NCBI GenBank assembly: GCA_963720765.1
Contig: CAVRGS010000003.1
Coordinates: forward strand, 372,001-436,000
DNA length: 64,000 nt
Source: DASUAS01 sp963720765
GTDB lineage: Bacteria; Actinomycetota; Acidimicrobiia; IMCC26256; DASPTH01
Reading direction: 5' to 3'
The stretch's first letter is position 1, and each line of letters opens with the position of its first letter. Below are positions 7,305 to 16,572 of this stretch, piece by piece. The notes beneath the pieces are model-generated. The model saw only the letters and a program-made list of their open reading frames with translations, did no database searches and was not told the origin of the DNA. The position numbers and the translations under genes were made by a program.

Positions 7305-8473
7305 GCGGGCGAGCGTCGGGGCAGCCGACCGGGGTCCGGTCGCCGGCGCCGATGCTCGCGGCCTGCGGACTGGTCCTGCTCGCCGGGTTCGCGCTCCAGA
7401 TGGTGGCCTACGGCCACGGTGGTCACTCCGCGATCAGCGACATCCCACGGGTCATGTTGCACCGGGGCATCACCGTCGGGCACTGGCCCTATGTCGATCG
7501 CGTGCTCGAGTACCCGGTGCTCGGGGGCCTCCTCCTCGCTGTGGCGGTCACGATCGGATCGAGCCCTCTCGGTGCGTTCGTCGTCATCGCGATCCTCGCC
7601 AGCGGCGCGGCACTGGGCATCACCTGGCTGCTGGCCGAGCGCTTCGGCGCGCGCGCGTGGCGCTGGGCGATCGGCACGCCGTTGCTGCTGTTCGCGTTCC
7701 AGAACTGGGACCTGTTCGCGGTGGGGGCCGTCGTGGTGGGGTTGCTCGCCTTCGAGCGCCGCCGCGACCGCGCCGCCGGGATCGCGTTCGGCATCGGCGC
7801 GGCCGTGAAGCTGTTCCCGATGGTCGTGGTCCCGCCGCTCGTGGCGTGGCGGTGGGCACACGGTGATCGACGCGGCGCGGGTCGTCTCGCGGTCGCGTCG
7901 CTCGCGACGTTCGGGCTGGTGAACGCACCGTTCATGCTGTTCCGCCCGTCGCGCTGGTGGTGGACGTACTCGTTCCAGTCCTCGCGCCAGGCGACGTGGG
8001 GGAGCGCGTGGTTCTATCTGCTGCGAATGGCCGGTCTCCCGGTGCACGGCACCAGTGGCGCGCAGATTGCGAACATGGTGGGCGCGGTTGCGCTCGTCGC
8101 CGGGCTGATCTGGTTGATCGTGCGGACGGTGCGTTGCAACCTGGACCCGTTCGCGGCCGCAGGCGCCGCAGTCGCGATCAGCATCCTCGCCAACAAGGTG
8201 TACTCGCCGACCTACGACGTGTGGCTGGTCGTCTTCTTCGTGATGCTCCCGCTGAGTCGGCGCCTCTGGGTCACGTTCTGCGCGGTCGACCTCGCGGTGT
8301 TCATGGTCGTGTACGGGTACTTCGACGGACCGGTGCAGGTCGACTTCGTACGAACCGTGCTCCCGGTGCTGGTGGTGTTGCGAACTGCGGTGCTGCTCAC
8401 GTTCGTGATGCGGGCAACCGCACCCCGAGTCGCGGCGCGCGCACGGGTGCCTGTGCTCGCGGGTTCACGATGA
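7301..8473 (+). CDS. GT87/DUF2029-family membrane glycosyltransferase
   Basis: This 390-residue polytopic protein has about ten membrane helices. It carries hallmarks of polyprenol-phosphate-sugar-dependent GT87 transferases: ISDIPRVMLHRG near the first loop (acidic catalytic region), LEYPVLGGLLL, FQNWDLFAVGAVV, and AAVKLFPMVVVPPL. It probably adds mannose or a related sugar to a lipoglycan or polysaccharide on the outer face of the membrane. The ATG overlaps the previous stop as ATGA, so it is co-translated with the fused transferase that supplies the lipid-linked donor. The 3' end overlaps the convergent DUF305 gene by 9 bases. Confidence 0.88.
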   Translation: MSGRASGQPTGVRSPAPMLAACGLVLLAGFALQMVAYGHGGHSAISDIPRVMLHRGITVGHWPYVDRVLEYPVLGGLLLAVAVTIGSSPLGAFVVIAILASGAALGITWLLAERFGARAWRWAIGTPLLLFAFQNWDLFAVGAVVVGLLAFERRRDRAAGIAFGIGAAVKLFPMVVVPPLVAWRWAHGDRRGAGRLAVASLATFGLVNAPFMLFRPSRWWWTYSFQSSRQATWGSAWFYLLRMAGLPVHGTSGAQIANMVGAVALVAGLIWLIVRTVRCNLDPFAAAGAAVAISILANKVYSPTYDVWLVVFFVMLPLSRRLWVTFCAVDLAVFMVVYGYFDGPVQVDFVRTVLPVLVVLRTAVLLTFVMRATAPRVAARARVPVLAGSR

Positions 8474-9163
8474 GTGGACCGACTCCAACGCGCGGATCTC
8501 CGACCGGGGGATCGGGTCGAGGCCGAGTGCGACCCGGCGCACGTTCATCTCGTTGATCTCGGTGCGTTGCACGCGCGCCATGGTGCGCGCGAGGTTGCGC
8601 ACCCCGGCGTGTTCACCGTGCTCGGCTGCGTACTCCGCCATCGCGATGCCGCCGGCGTGGTGACGGATCATGAGGTGGGTGAACAGGTCGTCGGCTGCGA
8701 GACCGGACGACTCGTCGAGCTGCGCGAGCTCGGCCCGGGTGGGCATGCCCGTCATGTCGGCCGGCCGTACCGGGTGGTCCATCCAGGCCATCGCCACCGA
8801 ACCGTCCCCGGCGACATCGGCGCCACCGGCGCGGTTGAGGTAGCTGTTCATCGCCGCCAGCTCCTGCGTCTGGCCGCTGATGATCTCCTGCGCGAAGTGC
8901 TTCACCACCGGGTCGTGCGAGCGGTCGAGGTAGTCGAAGCTCATGTTGATGGCGCCGTTGTGGTGGGTCTCCATGTCGGAGAGGAAGCCGATGTCGACCT
9001 TGCTGAACGACTCGTTGTCGGGCGCGTTGAGCCACCACCCGATCACCCCGGCGAGGAAGCACAACGCGATCACCAGGGTGACGACCTGCCAGCGAGCGGG
9101 TCCGCGGTCCCGCAGGGGTTGGCGCTCGGGCGCGTCGGTCTGGTCGCGCTCGTCGGTCAGCAT
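8465..9163 (-). CDS. DUF305 family membrane-anchored protein
   Basis: This 232-residue protein has a basic/acidic N-terminus, one membrane helix (VVTLVIALCFLAGVIGWWL, about 27-45) and an extracytoplasmic ferritin-like helical DUF305 domain. It shows both signature His/Met clusters: METHHNGAINM and HLMIRHHAGGIAMAEYA. DUF305 proteins are often linked to copper handling, but their function is not settled. A GGAG ribosome site precedes ATG 9163. It is convergent with the glycosyltransferase operon. Confidence 0.9.
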   Translation of the reverse strand: MLTDERDQTDAPERQPLRDRGPARWQVVTLVIALCFLAGVIGWWLNAPDNESFSKVDIGFLSDMETHHNGAINMSFDYLDRSHDPVVKHFAQEIISGQTQELAAMNSYLNRAGGADVAGDGSVAMAWMDHPVRPADMTGMPTRAELAQLDESSGLAADDLFTHLMIRHHAGGIAMAEYAAEHGEHAGVRNLARTMARVQRTEINEMNVRRVALGLDPIPRSEIRALESVHSS

Positions 9164-9226
9164 CGCTCCTGATCATCGCACGGCGATCTTGTGGTCGGTC
9201 GTCGCTTGTGTCAGCCTCGCCTCAGC

Positions 9227-10132
9227 ATGCGCATCGGCGTCTTCTTCCCCACCAAGGAGTACGCACCGCTCGACGAGACGGTGGCGCGGATGGTCGACGT
9301 CGCCGGGCGTGGGTTCTCGGCGCTGTGGCTTCCCCAGAGCGCGGGGTTCGACGCGCTGACCGTGCTCGCGCTCGTCGGTCGGGAGACGACGGGAGTGGAG
9401 CTCGGTACGTCGGTGATCCCGACCTACCCTCGTCATCCCGTCGCCCTCGCCGCCCAGGCGCTCACGGTGAACGCGGCGACCGATGCGCGGTTGGTGCTGG
9501 GGATCGGGCTGTCGCACCGTGTGACCATCGAGCACACCTACGGCCTGTCGTACGCCCAACCGGCGCGGCACATGAAGGAGTACCTCGACGCCCTCGTGCC
9601 ACTGCTGCGTCAGGGCGAGGTGGACGTCGACGGCGAGACGATCTCCGCGCACGCGCGACTGCACGTCCCCGGTGCCACCGCGCCGACGCTGCTGCTCGCG
9701 GCGTTGCAGCCACGCATGCTCGCACTCGCCGGCGCGGTCGGCGACGGCACGATCACGTGGTGCACCGGTCCGGTCACGCTGGAACAGCAGGTCGTGCCCC
9801 TGCTCGGAGCCGCGGCGCTGGAGGCGGGACGGCCGGCGCCACGCGTCGTGGTCGCACTCCCGACCATCGTGACCGACGACGAAGCGCACGGACGTGCCGC
9901 CGCCGGCGAACAGCTGGCGGGCTACGGCGATCTGCCCGTCTACCGCGCCGTGCTCGACGCCGAGGGCGCCGACGGCCCCGCCGACGTCTCGGTGGTCGGC
10001 GACGAGATCGCGGTGACCGCGCACCTCGAGCGGCTCCGCGCCGTCGGCGCCACCGACTTCATCGCCATCCCCACCGGCACCGACACCGACCGTCGTCGCA
10101 CCCTCGACCACCTCGCCACGTTGGACCGATGA
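9227..10132 (+). CDS. LLM-class flavin/F420-dependent oxidoreductase
   Basis: This 301-residue bacterial luciferase-like (beta/alpha)8 oxidoreductase probably uses F420 or FMN. The N-terminal strand MRIGVFFPT, ALWLPQSAGFDALT, LELGTSVIPTYPRHP and VLGIGLSHRVTIE are typical, as is the C-terminal FIAIPTG region. It is close to the mycobacterial TIGR03564-like group. ATG 9227 was chosen because the beta-1 strand begins there; GTG 9191 would add 12 unconserved residues. It stands alone, divergent from DUF305. Confidence 0.9.
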   Translation: MRIGVFFPTKEYAPLDETVARMVDVAGRGFSALWLPQSAGFDALTVLALVGRETTGVELGTSVIPTYPRHPVALAAQALTVNAATDARLVLGIGLSHRVTIEHTYGLSYAQPARHMKEYLDALVPLLRQGEVDVDGETISAHARLHVPGATAPTLLLAALQPRMLALAGAVGDGTITWCTGPVTLEQQVVPLLGAAALEAGRPAPRVVVALPTIVTDDEAHGRAAAGEQLAGYGDLPVYRAVLDAEGADGPADVSVVGDEIAVTAHLERLRAVGATDFIAIPTGTDTDRRRTLDHLATLDR

Positions 10133-10190
10133 CCGGTTCGTCGTCTCGGCGAACGCTGGGAGCTCAGCCGGACGTCGGGCTGCGCGAGGG

Positions 10191-10487
10191 TCAAGGAGTG
10201 AAGTCCTCGACCACGGTCAGATCGACGAACTCGGGCGCCCCGTCGAAGATCTCCACCATCGTCGCCCTCGCGGCCTGCAACCCTTCTTGACGGCGCGGGT
10301 CGTTCTCCCGCGCTCGCGCCGCTGCTCCGCTCTCGAAGACGACCACCGTGTCGACCTTGCTCGGGTCGTTCTGGTCCTGATCGCCGTCGACCGCACCAGA
10401 CCCGAATCTCGTTGCTCGGCCGCCTGCAGCTCTTCGATCGAGCGGCAGGTCTCCCTCGTGGCCTGCCTTCAGGCGTGTCGTGATCAT
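10191..10487 (-). CDS. Small ABM-like (antibiotic biosynthesis monooxygenase fold) protein with two compensating frameshifts
   Basis: The ORF is 98 residues, but its middle is in the wrong frame. Dropping one base near 10445 and adding one near 10376 restores RSIEELQAAEQRDSGLVRST between the N-terminus MITTRLKAGHEGDL and the well-formed C-terminus (VDTVVVFES, ARENDPRRQEGL, FVDLTVVEDF). The repaired protein resembles dimeric alpha/beta-barrel ABM domains (strand, helix with a RDxGxVRS-type turn, VVFES, FxDLTVVEDF). Such domains act as monooxygenases or stress-linked ligand binders; a specific role cannot be assigned. Its ATG overlaps the previous stop as ATGA. Confidence 0.6.
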   Translation of the reverse strand: MITTRLKAGHEGDLPLDRRAAGGRATRFGSGAVDGDQDQNDPSKVDTVVVFESGAAARARENDPRRQEGLQAARATMVEIFDGAPEFVDLTVVEDFTP

Positions 10488-10693
10488 CGGCGCCCGCGTG
10501 CAGGTCCTCCTCGTCGGAGAAGCTCGCTCACCGCTCCGGTCGCTTCCACTTCCTGGGCTTCGACCAAGTCGATGGTGAACGCTTCCGGCACGAGATGATC
10601 GACGATCAGGAGTCGACCACTCATGTACACCAGGACGTCGCCTTCGCGCACACCTTGCGGAAGTACACGGCTCAGTTCCCCGTCACTGTCCAT
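10484..10693 (-). CDS. Small protein of unknown function (69 aa)
   Basis: This small acidic protein (MDSDGELSRVLPQGVREGDV...) contains a run of beta strands (VLVYMSGRLLIVDHLV, FTIDLVEAQEV) and a basic tail. ATG 10693 is chosen because GGGAGG lies 5 bases upstream; a GTG at 10711 would extend it by six residues. Its stop overlaps the start of the next gene (ATGA), supporting both as one operon. I do not recognise the family. Confidence 0.6.
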   Translation of the reverse strand: MDSDGELSRVLPQGVREGDVLVYMSGRLLIVDHLVPEAFTIDLVEAQEVEATGAVSELLRRGGPARGRR

Positions 10694-10849
10694 CTCTGCC
10701 TCCCTGTTCACGACAGCGTGACGAATCGGCGGCGGCGCGTCCAGGGGCGCGGCCGAGAATTGGGCGAACGCGAAGCCTGATTTGGGAGGACACCGGGAGC
10801 CCGCGCTGCCCGCGCACGCACATCGCCGTCGCGACTCACCCCGAGCGGA

Positions 10850-13210
10850 TCATTCGACTCGGAGTGCCTCGGCAGGCCGGATGCGGGTGGCCGCGTGGGC
10901 AGGTCCGGCCGCGAGCACGTTGGCAATCGCGATCGCGACCGCCGCGACGGCCAACACTGCGAGCAGCGCGGCCGGCGGCACGTAGACGATCGGGAAGTCG
11001 TCGGCGAGCCACCGCCAGGCGAGCCGCCCGACCGCGATGCCGGCGGGCACGCCCACGATCAAACCCGCCAGAGCGAGCAACGTCGACTGCCACGCGATCG
11101 CGCCGCGCGTCTGACGCCGCGTGAAGCCGATCGAGCGCAGCACGGCCAGATCGTGGCGGCGACGACGCACCGTCGTCACGAGCGCGTGTGCAACCGTGGC
11201 GCAGGCGAGCAACGCGAAGAACGCACCGAGGGCGAGCGGAAGGTCTTCGATGCGTGCGAGGTCGGCGACGGCCGTGGGAAGCACGGCAGCTTGCGCGAAC
11301 AGCTCGGGTCCGCCGAGCTTCCTGATCCGACGTCCCGCCGCAGTCGGGTCGACCCCGCTGTGCCACTCGATCAGCAGGTAGTCCTCGCCGTTGTCGCTCG
11401 GCGGACCGACCGCGCGCGTCAGTCCGGCCGCGGTCATCCAGCCGCTCTGGTCGTAGTCGGTGTGCGAAGTCGCCGGGAGGAGCGCCTCTCCGACGACCGT
11501 CACCGAACCCTCGTTGCTGCCGACGCGCACGCGGTCACCGAGAGAGAGCCCAAGCGAGCGCATCGTCGTGGGTGCGAACGCGATCTCGTCAGGACCGTCG
11601 GGTGCACGCCCGCGCAGCACGATGAGCGGCATCGATCCCTTCACGGCGCGGGTGCCGAACATCGGCGTCGGTCGGCCGTCGACCGGAACCGCCCGTTCCC
11701 ACCTCGCGTCGAGGGCCGCCACCGCGTCGCTGTCGCGCGCGACCGCGTGTTGCGTCGCGCTCGGTACGACCGCCTCGCCGGCGGCGAGCACGTAGTTCCA
11801 CACGACCCCGGAGCGTGTCGGCTCCTGGACCGCGTCCTGGATGCCGGCGCGGAACGTCAGGCACCCGACGACGCCGATCATCCCGGCGATCGCGCCCACG
11901 AGGGCGGAGCGCACCGGCACCGCACGGCGACCCCGTCCTGGTTCACCCGCGAGCCGCGCGCCGATCATCAACGCGGGGGCTCGGCTCATCGGCGCGACGA
12001 TCCGGTCGACGTACGAGGGGCGACTGCTCTCAGGCGCAGTTCGGGTCACCCGCCACCACGCTGCGATCGCCGCGATCGCCAGCACCGCGAGGAGCACCGC
12101 CGCCACCGCGACGCTCAGCACCAGCCAGTCGGCGTGCGTCCCGACGTGGAGGTCGTAGTCGCGCGCGGTGCCCAGTGGAAAACGCGACGAGAGCGCCACT
12201 GCGACACCGATCGTGGTGAGCGACCCGACCGACACGCTGAGGAGTGCAGGGATCAGGAGCGCGCGAAGGGCGAGCGGGCGGTCTGCCCCCATCGCGCGCC
12301 AGGTCGGCAGGTCGGCAGCACTTGCCGAGACCGCGCGCACGAGTGCCTGGCCCACGAGCACGCCGCCGCCGAAGAGTGCGGCGAGCGCGAAGAGGAGCAG
12401 TCCGTCGCGCTCGAGGTCGGTGACGTTGAGCGCTTTGCGGATCCCGTAGAGGTCGAAGGTGTCTTCGACGTTCACAGGGTGACCGAGGATCCGGTTGGCC
12501 CGCTGGTTGAACGCGGCGATGCCGGCCCGACCATCGCGCAGGTCGACGAACTCGTTGACCAGCGACGGCATGTGCGAGCCGTACTTCGCGTAGAAGCCGC
12601 TCGACGGTGTCCACGCGAGGTCGCTCGACGTCGACTTCGCGATCCCGACGACCTTCATGCGCTCGCGGAAGTTCCTGACTCCGTCGACGGGCTCGAACTG
12701 GGGTGGGATGGCCTCGCCCGGTTGCACCTCCTGCCCCAGCACCATCGTCGAGCCGAGATCGAGACCGAACCGGTCACGGGTGTTCTCGTCGACCACGATC
12801 TCGTCGGCGCGGTCGGGATCCGGGAGTCGACCCGCGACGAGCGGACCGGTGAGGATCGGCGTCGACTCGGGTTCGACCGGGAACAGCGACGAGCTCTCGG
12901 CGCCGAGCCGCGGCGGGCTGAAGACCTGGGCGGAGAAGCCGACGAGGAACGGATACGCGGCGGTCACACCCGGGAGCCGCTGCACCTCGGCGCGTTGTTC
13001 GGAGCCGAACCCCGGGTCGTTGGCCAGGAGTGCCGCGGTCGGCGTGTGGGCCGCGGCGACGGCATCGGGCACGGCCCGTTCGGTGCGGCGGGCGCCGGCC
13101 CAGCCCGCGGCGGCGACTCCCACCGTGACCCCGGCGAGGATGCCGAGGAGCAGCCAGGCCTTCCAGCGCGCCCGGAGCTCGGCGCTCGCCCACATCCACG
13201 CCGCCGTCAT
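10850..13210 (-). CDS. FtsX-like permease family protein (MacB-type)
   Basis: This 786-residue ABC-type permease has a first membrane helix (WLLLGILAGVTVGVAAAGW, about 18-40), a large MacB-like periplasmic domain, three helices (about 330-460), a second extracytoplasmic domain and a C-terminal FtsX block of three helices. The block contains the cytoplasmic coupling motif RRRRHDLAVLRSIGFTRRQ and ends in RPAEALRVE. Such proteins export or release lipids, peptides or metabolites with a LolD/MacB-type ATPase, but no ATPase gene is nearby. ATG 13210 has a GGAG site; an open frame upstream to 13657 is Arg/Pro-rich and non-coding. Divergent from the CaiB gene. Confidence 0.9.
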   Translation of the reverse strand: MTAAWMWASAELRARWKAWLLLGILAGVTVGVAAAGWAGARRTERAVPDAVAAAHTPTAALLANDPGFGSEQRAEVQRLPGVTAAYPFLVGFSAQVFSPPRLGAESSSLFPVEPESTPILTGPLVAGRLPDPDRADEIVVDENTRDRFGLDLGSTMVLGQEVQPGEAIPPQFEPVDGVRNFRERMKVVGIAKSTSSDLAWTPSSGFYAKYGSHMPSLVNEFVDLRDGRAGIAAFNQRANRILGHPVNVEDTFDLYGIRKALNVTDLERDGLLLFALAALFGGGVLVGQALVRAVSASAADLPTWRAMGADRPLALRALLIPALLSVSVGSLTTIGVAVALSSRFPLGTARDYDLHVGTHADWLVLSVAVAAVLLAVLAIAAIAAWWRVTRTAPESSRPSYVDRIVAPMSRAPALMIGARLAGEPGRGRRAVPVRSALVGAIAGMIGVVGCLTFRAGIQDAVQEPTRSGVVWNYVLAAGEAVVPSATQHAVARDSDAVAALDARWERAVPVDGRPTPMFGTRAVKGSMPLIVLRGRAPDGPDEIAFAPTTMRSLGLSLGDRVRVGSNEGSVTVVGEALLPATSHTDYDQSGWMTAAGLTRAVGPPSDNGEDYLLIEWHSGVDPTAAGRRIRKLGGPELFAQAAVLPTAVADLARIEDLPLALGAFFALLACATVAHALVTTVRRRRHDLAVLRSIGFTRRQTRGAIAWQSTLLALAGLIVGVPAGIAVGRLAWRWLADDFPIVYVPPAALLAVLAVAAVAIAIANVLAAGPAHAATRIRPAEALRVE

Positions 13211-13247
13211 CGGCGCTGCTGCTCCTGCACGTTTCGAGCCAACCACC

Positions 13248-13259
13248 GAACCGCGGTTC
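13248..13259. promoter_or_regulatory. 12-base palindrome in the FtsX/CaiB divergent promoter
   Basis: GAACCGCGGTTC is a perfect palindrome between two divergent genes, about 40 bases from each. It is a plausible operator for a TetR- or MarR-type regulator. Its self-complementary GC centre could arise by chance in such rich DNA. Confidence 0.3.
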
Positions 13260-13300
13260 CCGAAAGGGGGGAGGCTTCCCCTCGCCGGGGTGGGCTGACC

Positions 13301-13306
13301 TACCGT
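13301..13306 (+). promoter_or_regulatory. -10 box (TACCGT) of the double-length CaiB gene
   Basis: TACCGT ends 8 bases before ATG 13315 with no ribosome site between, in line with the leaderless pattern of the window. Confidence 0.4.
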
Positions 13307-13314
13307 CGGCGGGC

Positions 13315-15697
13315 ATGAGCGCCGACTGGCCCCTCTCCGGCATGCGGGTCGTCGATCTCTCGACCGGGTTGGCCGGTGCGTACTGCGCCAAGTTGCTGGC
13401 CGACGGGGGCGCCGACGTGGTGAAGGTCGAGGATGTCGGGGGCGACCCGCTGCGCCGGGTGGTGGAGTGCGGCGCGCCACGTGCTGCGGAAGACGACGGC
13501 GCGCTCTTTCGCTTCCTGTGCGCGTCGAGCGACAGCGTGGTGGGTGACGTCGCGTTCGCGCGGGAGCTCGTGGCGCGGGCCGACATCGTCGTGTGGTCCG
13601 CCGGGAGCCGGGTCGCCGACGATCCGGCGTGCGCGCCGCGGGTGCTGCATCACGCACGTCCCGACCTCGTCGTGGTGGCAGTGAGCCCGTTCGGGCTCGA
13701 TGGTCCGTGGGACGAGCGGCCCACCACCGACTTCACCCGTCAGGCCCTCTGCGGTGGTCACGTGCAGCGCGGCACTCCGGCACGGCCTCCGCTGATGTGC
13801 GGCGGTCAACCGGGGGAGTGGGCCGCGGGGACGTACGGCGCGATCGGCGGACTGGCCGCGCTCCGCCGCGTCGCCGCGGGCGGCCCCGGAGATCTCGTCG
13901 ATGTCGCCGCACTCGACGCGCTCGATGTACAGCCAGCCGCTGTATCCGGTCACGTGGTTCCAGATCGCGGGCGAGCCGTTCCGGCCGCTGCGATCGTCGC
14001 AGCTGCCGAGTGTGCATCCCACCGCCGACGGATGGGTGTCGTTGCAGACGACCACCGGCCAGCAGTGGCTCGACTTCTGCGTGATGATCGGGCGCGACGA
14101 CTGGTTGGCTGACGAACAGATGGCGCGGGGGACGCACCGGACGCTGCACCGGGACGAGATCGAGCCGGCGATCGACGCGTGGACCTCGACGCGCCGGACT
14201 GCCGACATCGTCGAGCTCGCCACCGCGATGCGCATCCCGGTGGCCGAGGTGGGCAACGGTGTCAACCTCCCGCACTTCGACCACCTGATCGAGCGAGGCG
14301 CCTTCGTCGACAACACGCATGGCTTCGTGCAGCCCACGGTGCCCTACCGACTCGGCGGGGGCGCGTCGCCGAGGCCATTCGGAGACGCGCCGGCCATCGG
14401 TCGCGACACCGACGCGCATCGGGGGCGCGTGGCGGTCACGCCCGCGCGCGACACGGGATCGGTGGCCGATGCCTCGCTGCCCCTCGACGGCATCCGCGTG
14501 CTCGATCTCACCGCGTTCTGGGCGGGACCGCTGATCGGACACGCCTGTGCGATCCTCGGTGCCGAAGTGATCCACGTCGAGTCCACCAAGCAACCCGACG
14601 GGATCCGCTGCAACACCACCCGGACGATGACCGAGCCGCGATGGTGGGAGTGGTGCCCCATGTTCCAGGGCTCCAACACCAACAAGCTCGACCTCGCGGT
14701 CGAGCTCGACACCGACCGCGGGCGTGCGCTGTTCCTCGATCTCGTCTCGGTGAGCGACGTCGTGATCGACAACTTCAGCCCGCGCGTGCTCGACCAACTC
14801 GGTCTCGATCAGGACGTTCTGCTCGCCCGCAACCCGCGCGTGATCGTGTTGCGCGCGCCCGGGTACGGCGTCGCCGGTCCGTGGCGGGAGCGCCTCGCGT
14901 ACGCGCCGACCATCGAGGCACAGTCGGGGATCGCGTGGACCACTGGCTTCCCCGACCGCGGGCCGGAACCGCCGTCGGGGATCGCCGACGCTCTGGGTGG
15001 CGCGCACGCAACCTTCGCTCTGCTGCTCGCGCTCGAGCACCGCGACCGCACCGGGCGCGGGATGTTCCTCGAGTGCCCGATGGTCGGTGCGGCGCTCAAC
15101 CTGGCCGCGCAGCAGGTGGTGGAGCACTCGGCCTACGGGCGACTCCTCGAGAGACGGGGGAACCGGTCGCCCATCGCGGTTCCCCAGGGGGTCTACCGCA
15201 CCGCCGACGTCGATCCCGATGGCACGCAGGACCGGTGGGTCGCGATCTCGGTGACCGACGACGACCAGTGGCACGCGTTCGCGGCGGTGCTCGGGATCGA
15301 CGTCGACCTACGGGGCGACGAGGACGCGCTCGACGTCCGCATCGCCGACTGGTGCGCGTCGCGTGCCGCCGACGCGATCGTCGCGAGGATCTCAGGCGCG
15401 GGCATCCCGTGTGAACGCGTCGTGCGGGCGCACGAGCACGACCGGTTGCCGCCCGTCGTGGCGCGCGGCCTCTTCGAACGTCTCGACCATCCGGTGACCG
15501 GCGAGGCCGACTACATCGGCGCGCCGTTCCGCTTCGCGCATGGCCCCACGGTGCATCACCGCACACGGTCACCCCTGCTGGGTGAGCACAACCGCGACGT
15601 GCTCACCCGCATCCTCGGCTTGGCCGGCGCCGACGTCGACGAGCTCCACGCCGACGGTGTCATCGGCGACGTCGTGGTGGGTGGCGTCCTGCACTAG
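13315..15697 (+). pseudogene. Double-length CaiB/BaiF CoA-transferase, frameshifted at 13924
   Basis: Two tandem CaiB/BaiF (class III CoA-transferase) domains make one protein of about 793 residues, moving CoA between acyl groups in carnitine, bile-acid or steroid-type catabolism. The first half starts LSGMRVVDLSTGLAGAY, with GGADVVKVE and SPFGLDGPW. The second starts LDGIRVLDLTAFWAGPL, with GAEVIHVES and APGYGVAGPW. The frame changes at 13924: dropping one G turns ...VDVAALDAL into the family continuation MYSQPLYPVTWF. Everything else is open, so this is either a sequence error or a very recent mutation. The fused architecture is shared with the gene at 48292. Confidence 0.85.
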
Positions 15698-15748
15698 ATC
15701 CGTCCGCACGGACTTGCGCTTCGCGCGCGCAGCTTCCAAGCTCCGGCG

Positions 15749-16558
15749 ATGGAACCCGCAGGAGTTGCCGTCGTCACCGGTGCGAGCCGTGGCATCGGGC
15801 GTGCGATCGCCGTCGACCTCGCTCGTGCCGGCTTCGACGTGGTTGCCACCATGCGCGATCCCCAGGCCGGAGAAGGACTGGTGGACCAGGTCGGCACCAC
15901 CACCGGCTCGATCACCGTGCAGCGGCTCGACGTCGACGACCCGTCGTCGATCGACCTGCCCTCCGACCTTCGCGTGCTGGTGAACAACGCGGGCATCGAG
16001 CGTGACTACCTGCCGGTCGAGCACGTCCCGATGGACCAGTGGCGCGACGTGTTCGAGACGAACGTGTTCGGCTTGGTCGAGGTGACCCGCCGCGCGATCC
16101 CGATCCTGCGCGCCAACGGCGGCGGTGTGCTGTGCTCGATCACCTCGTCGTCGATCCTGGTACCGGTGCCGTTCTACGCGGTGTACCGCGCGTCGAAGGC
16201 GGCGGTGAGTGCGCTGAACGACACGCTGCGGGTCGAGCTCGCCCCGTTCGGGATCCGGGTCGTCGAGATCATGCCGGGGCCGGTCGAGAGCGACATGCTG
16301 TACGACTCCGACCGCATGTCCGAGGCGGGGAACTATCCCGAGTACCGCGCGATGGCCGAAGCGGTCTACGAAGGTCGCCAGGCGATCCGCGACCAGTACG
16401 CACCCGCGCTCGACGCGGCGGCGGCGATCCGCGCCGCGATCCTCGACGACGACGGGCCGATGCGCCACGGCTGCGAACCGATGTCGGTCGGCCTGCTCGA
16501 CCTGTGGCGAGCGTCGTCGGACGAAGCGGTGTTCGCCGCGATGTCCGGCTCCGCCTGA
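15749..16558 (+). CDS. SDR family oxidoreductase
   Basis: This 269-residue classical short-chain dehydrogenase has TGASRGIGRAIA (NAD(P) binding, about 10-21), NNAGI, catalytic Ser in SITSSSI, and YRASK (Tyr/Lys). It resembles the retinol/3-ketosteroid-type branch by its MPGPVESDM segment and long C-terminus. Substrate is unknown. It lies 51 bases after the CaiB gene and 14 bases before the amidohydrolase, so the three are probably one operon. Confidence 0.93.
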   Translation: MEPAGVAVVTGASRGIGRAIAVDLARAGFDVVATMRDPQAGEGLVDQVGTTTGSITVQRLDVDDPSSIDLPSDLRVLVNNAGIERDYLPVEHVPMDQWRDVFETNVFGLVEVTRRAIPILRANGGGVLCSITSSSILVPVPFYAVYRASKAAVSALNDTLRVELAPFGIRVVEIMPGPVESDMLYDSDRMSEAGNYPEYRAMAEAVYEGRQAIRDQYAPALDAAAAIRAAILDDDGPMRHGCEPMSVGLLDLWRASSDEAVFAAMSGSA

Positions 16559-16572
16559 GAAGGAGACCACCC

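Noticed and set aside
10895..13318. 807-residue open frame antisense to the FtsX permease
   Set aside because: Arg/Asp/His-rich composition without motifs; in very GC-rich DNA the opposite strand of a real gene is often open. The permease on the other strand is clearly real.
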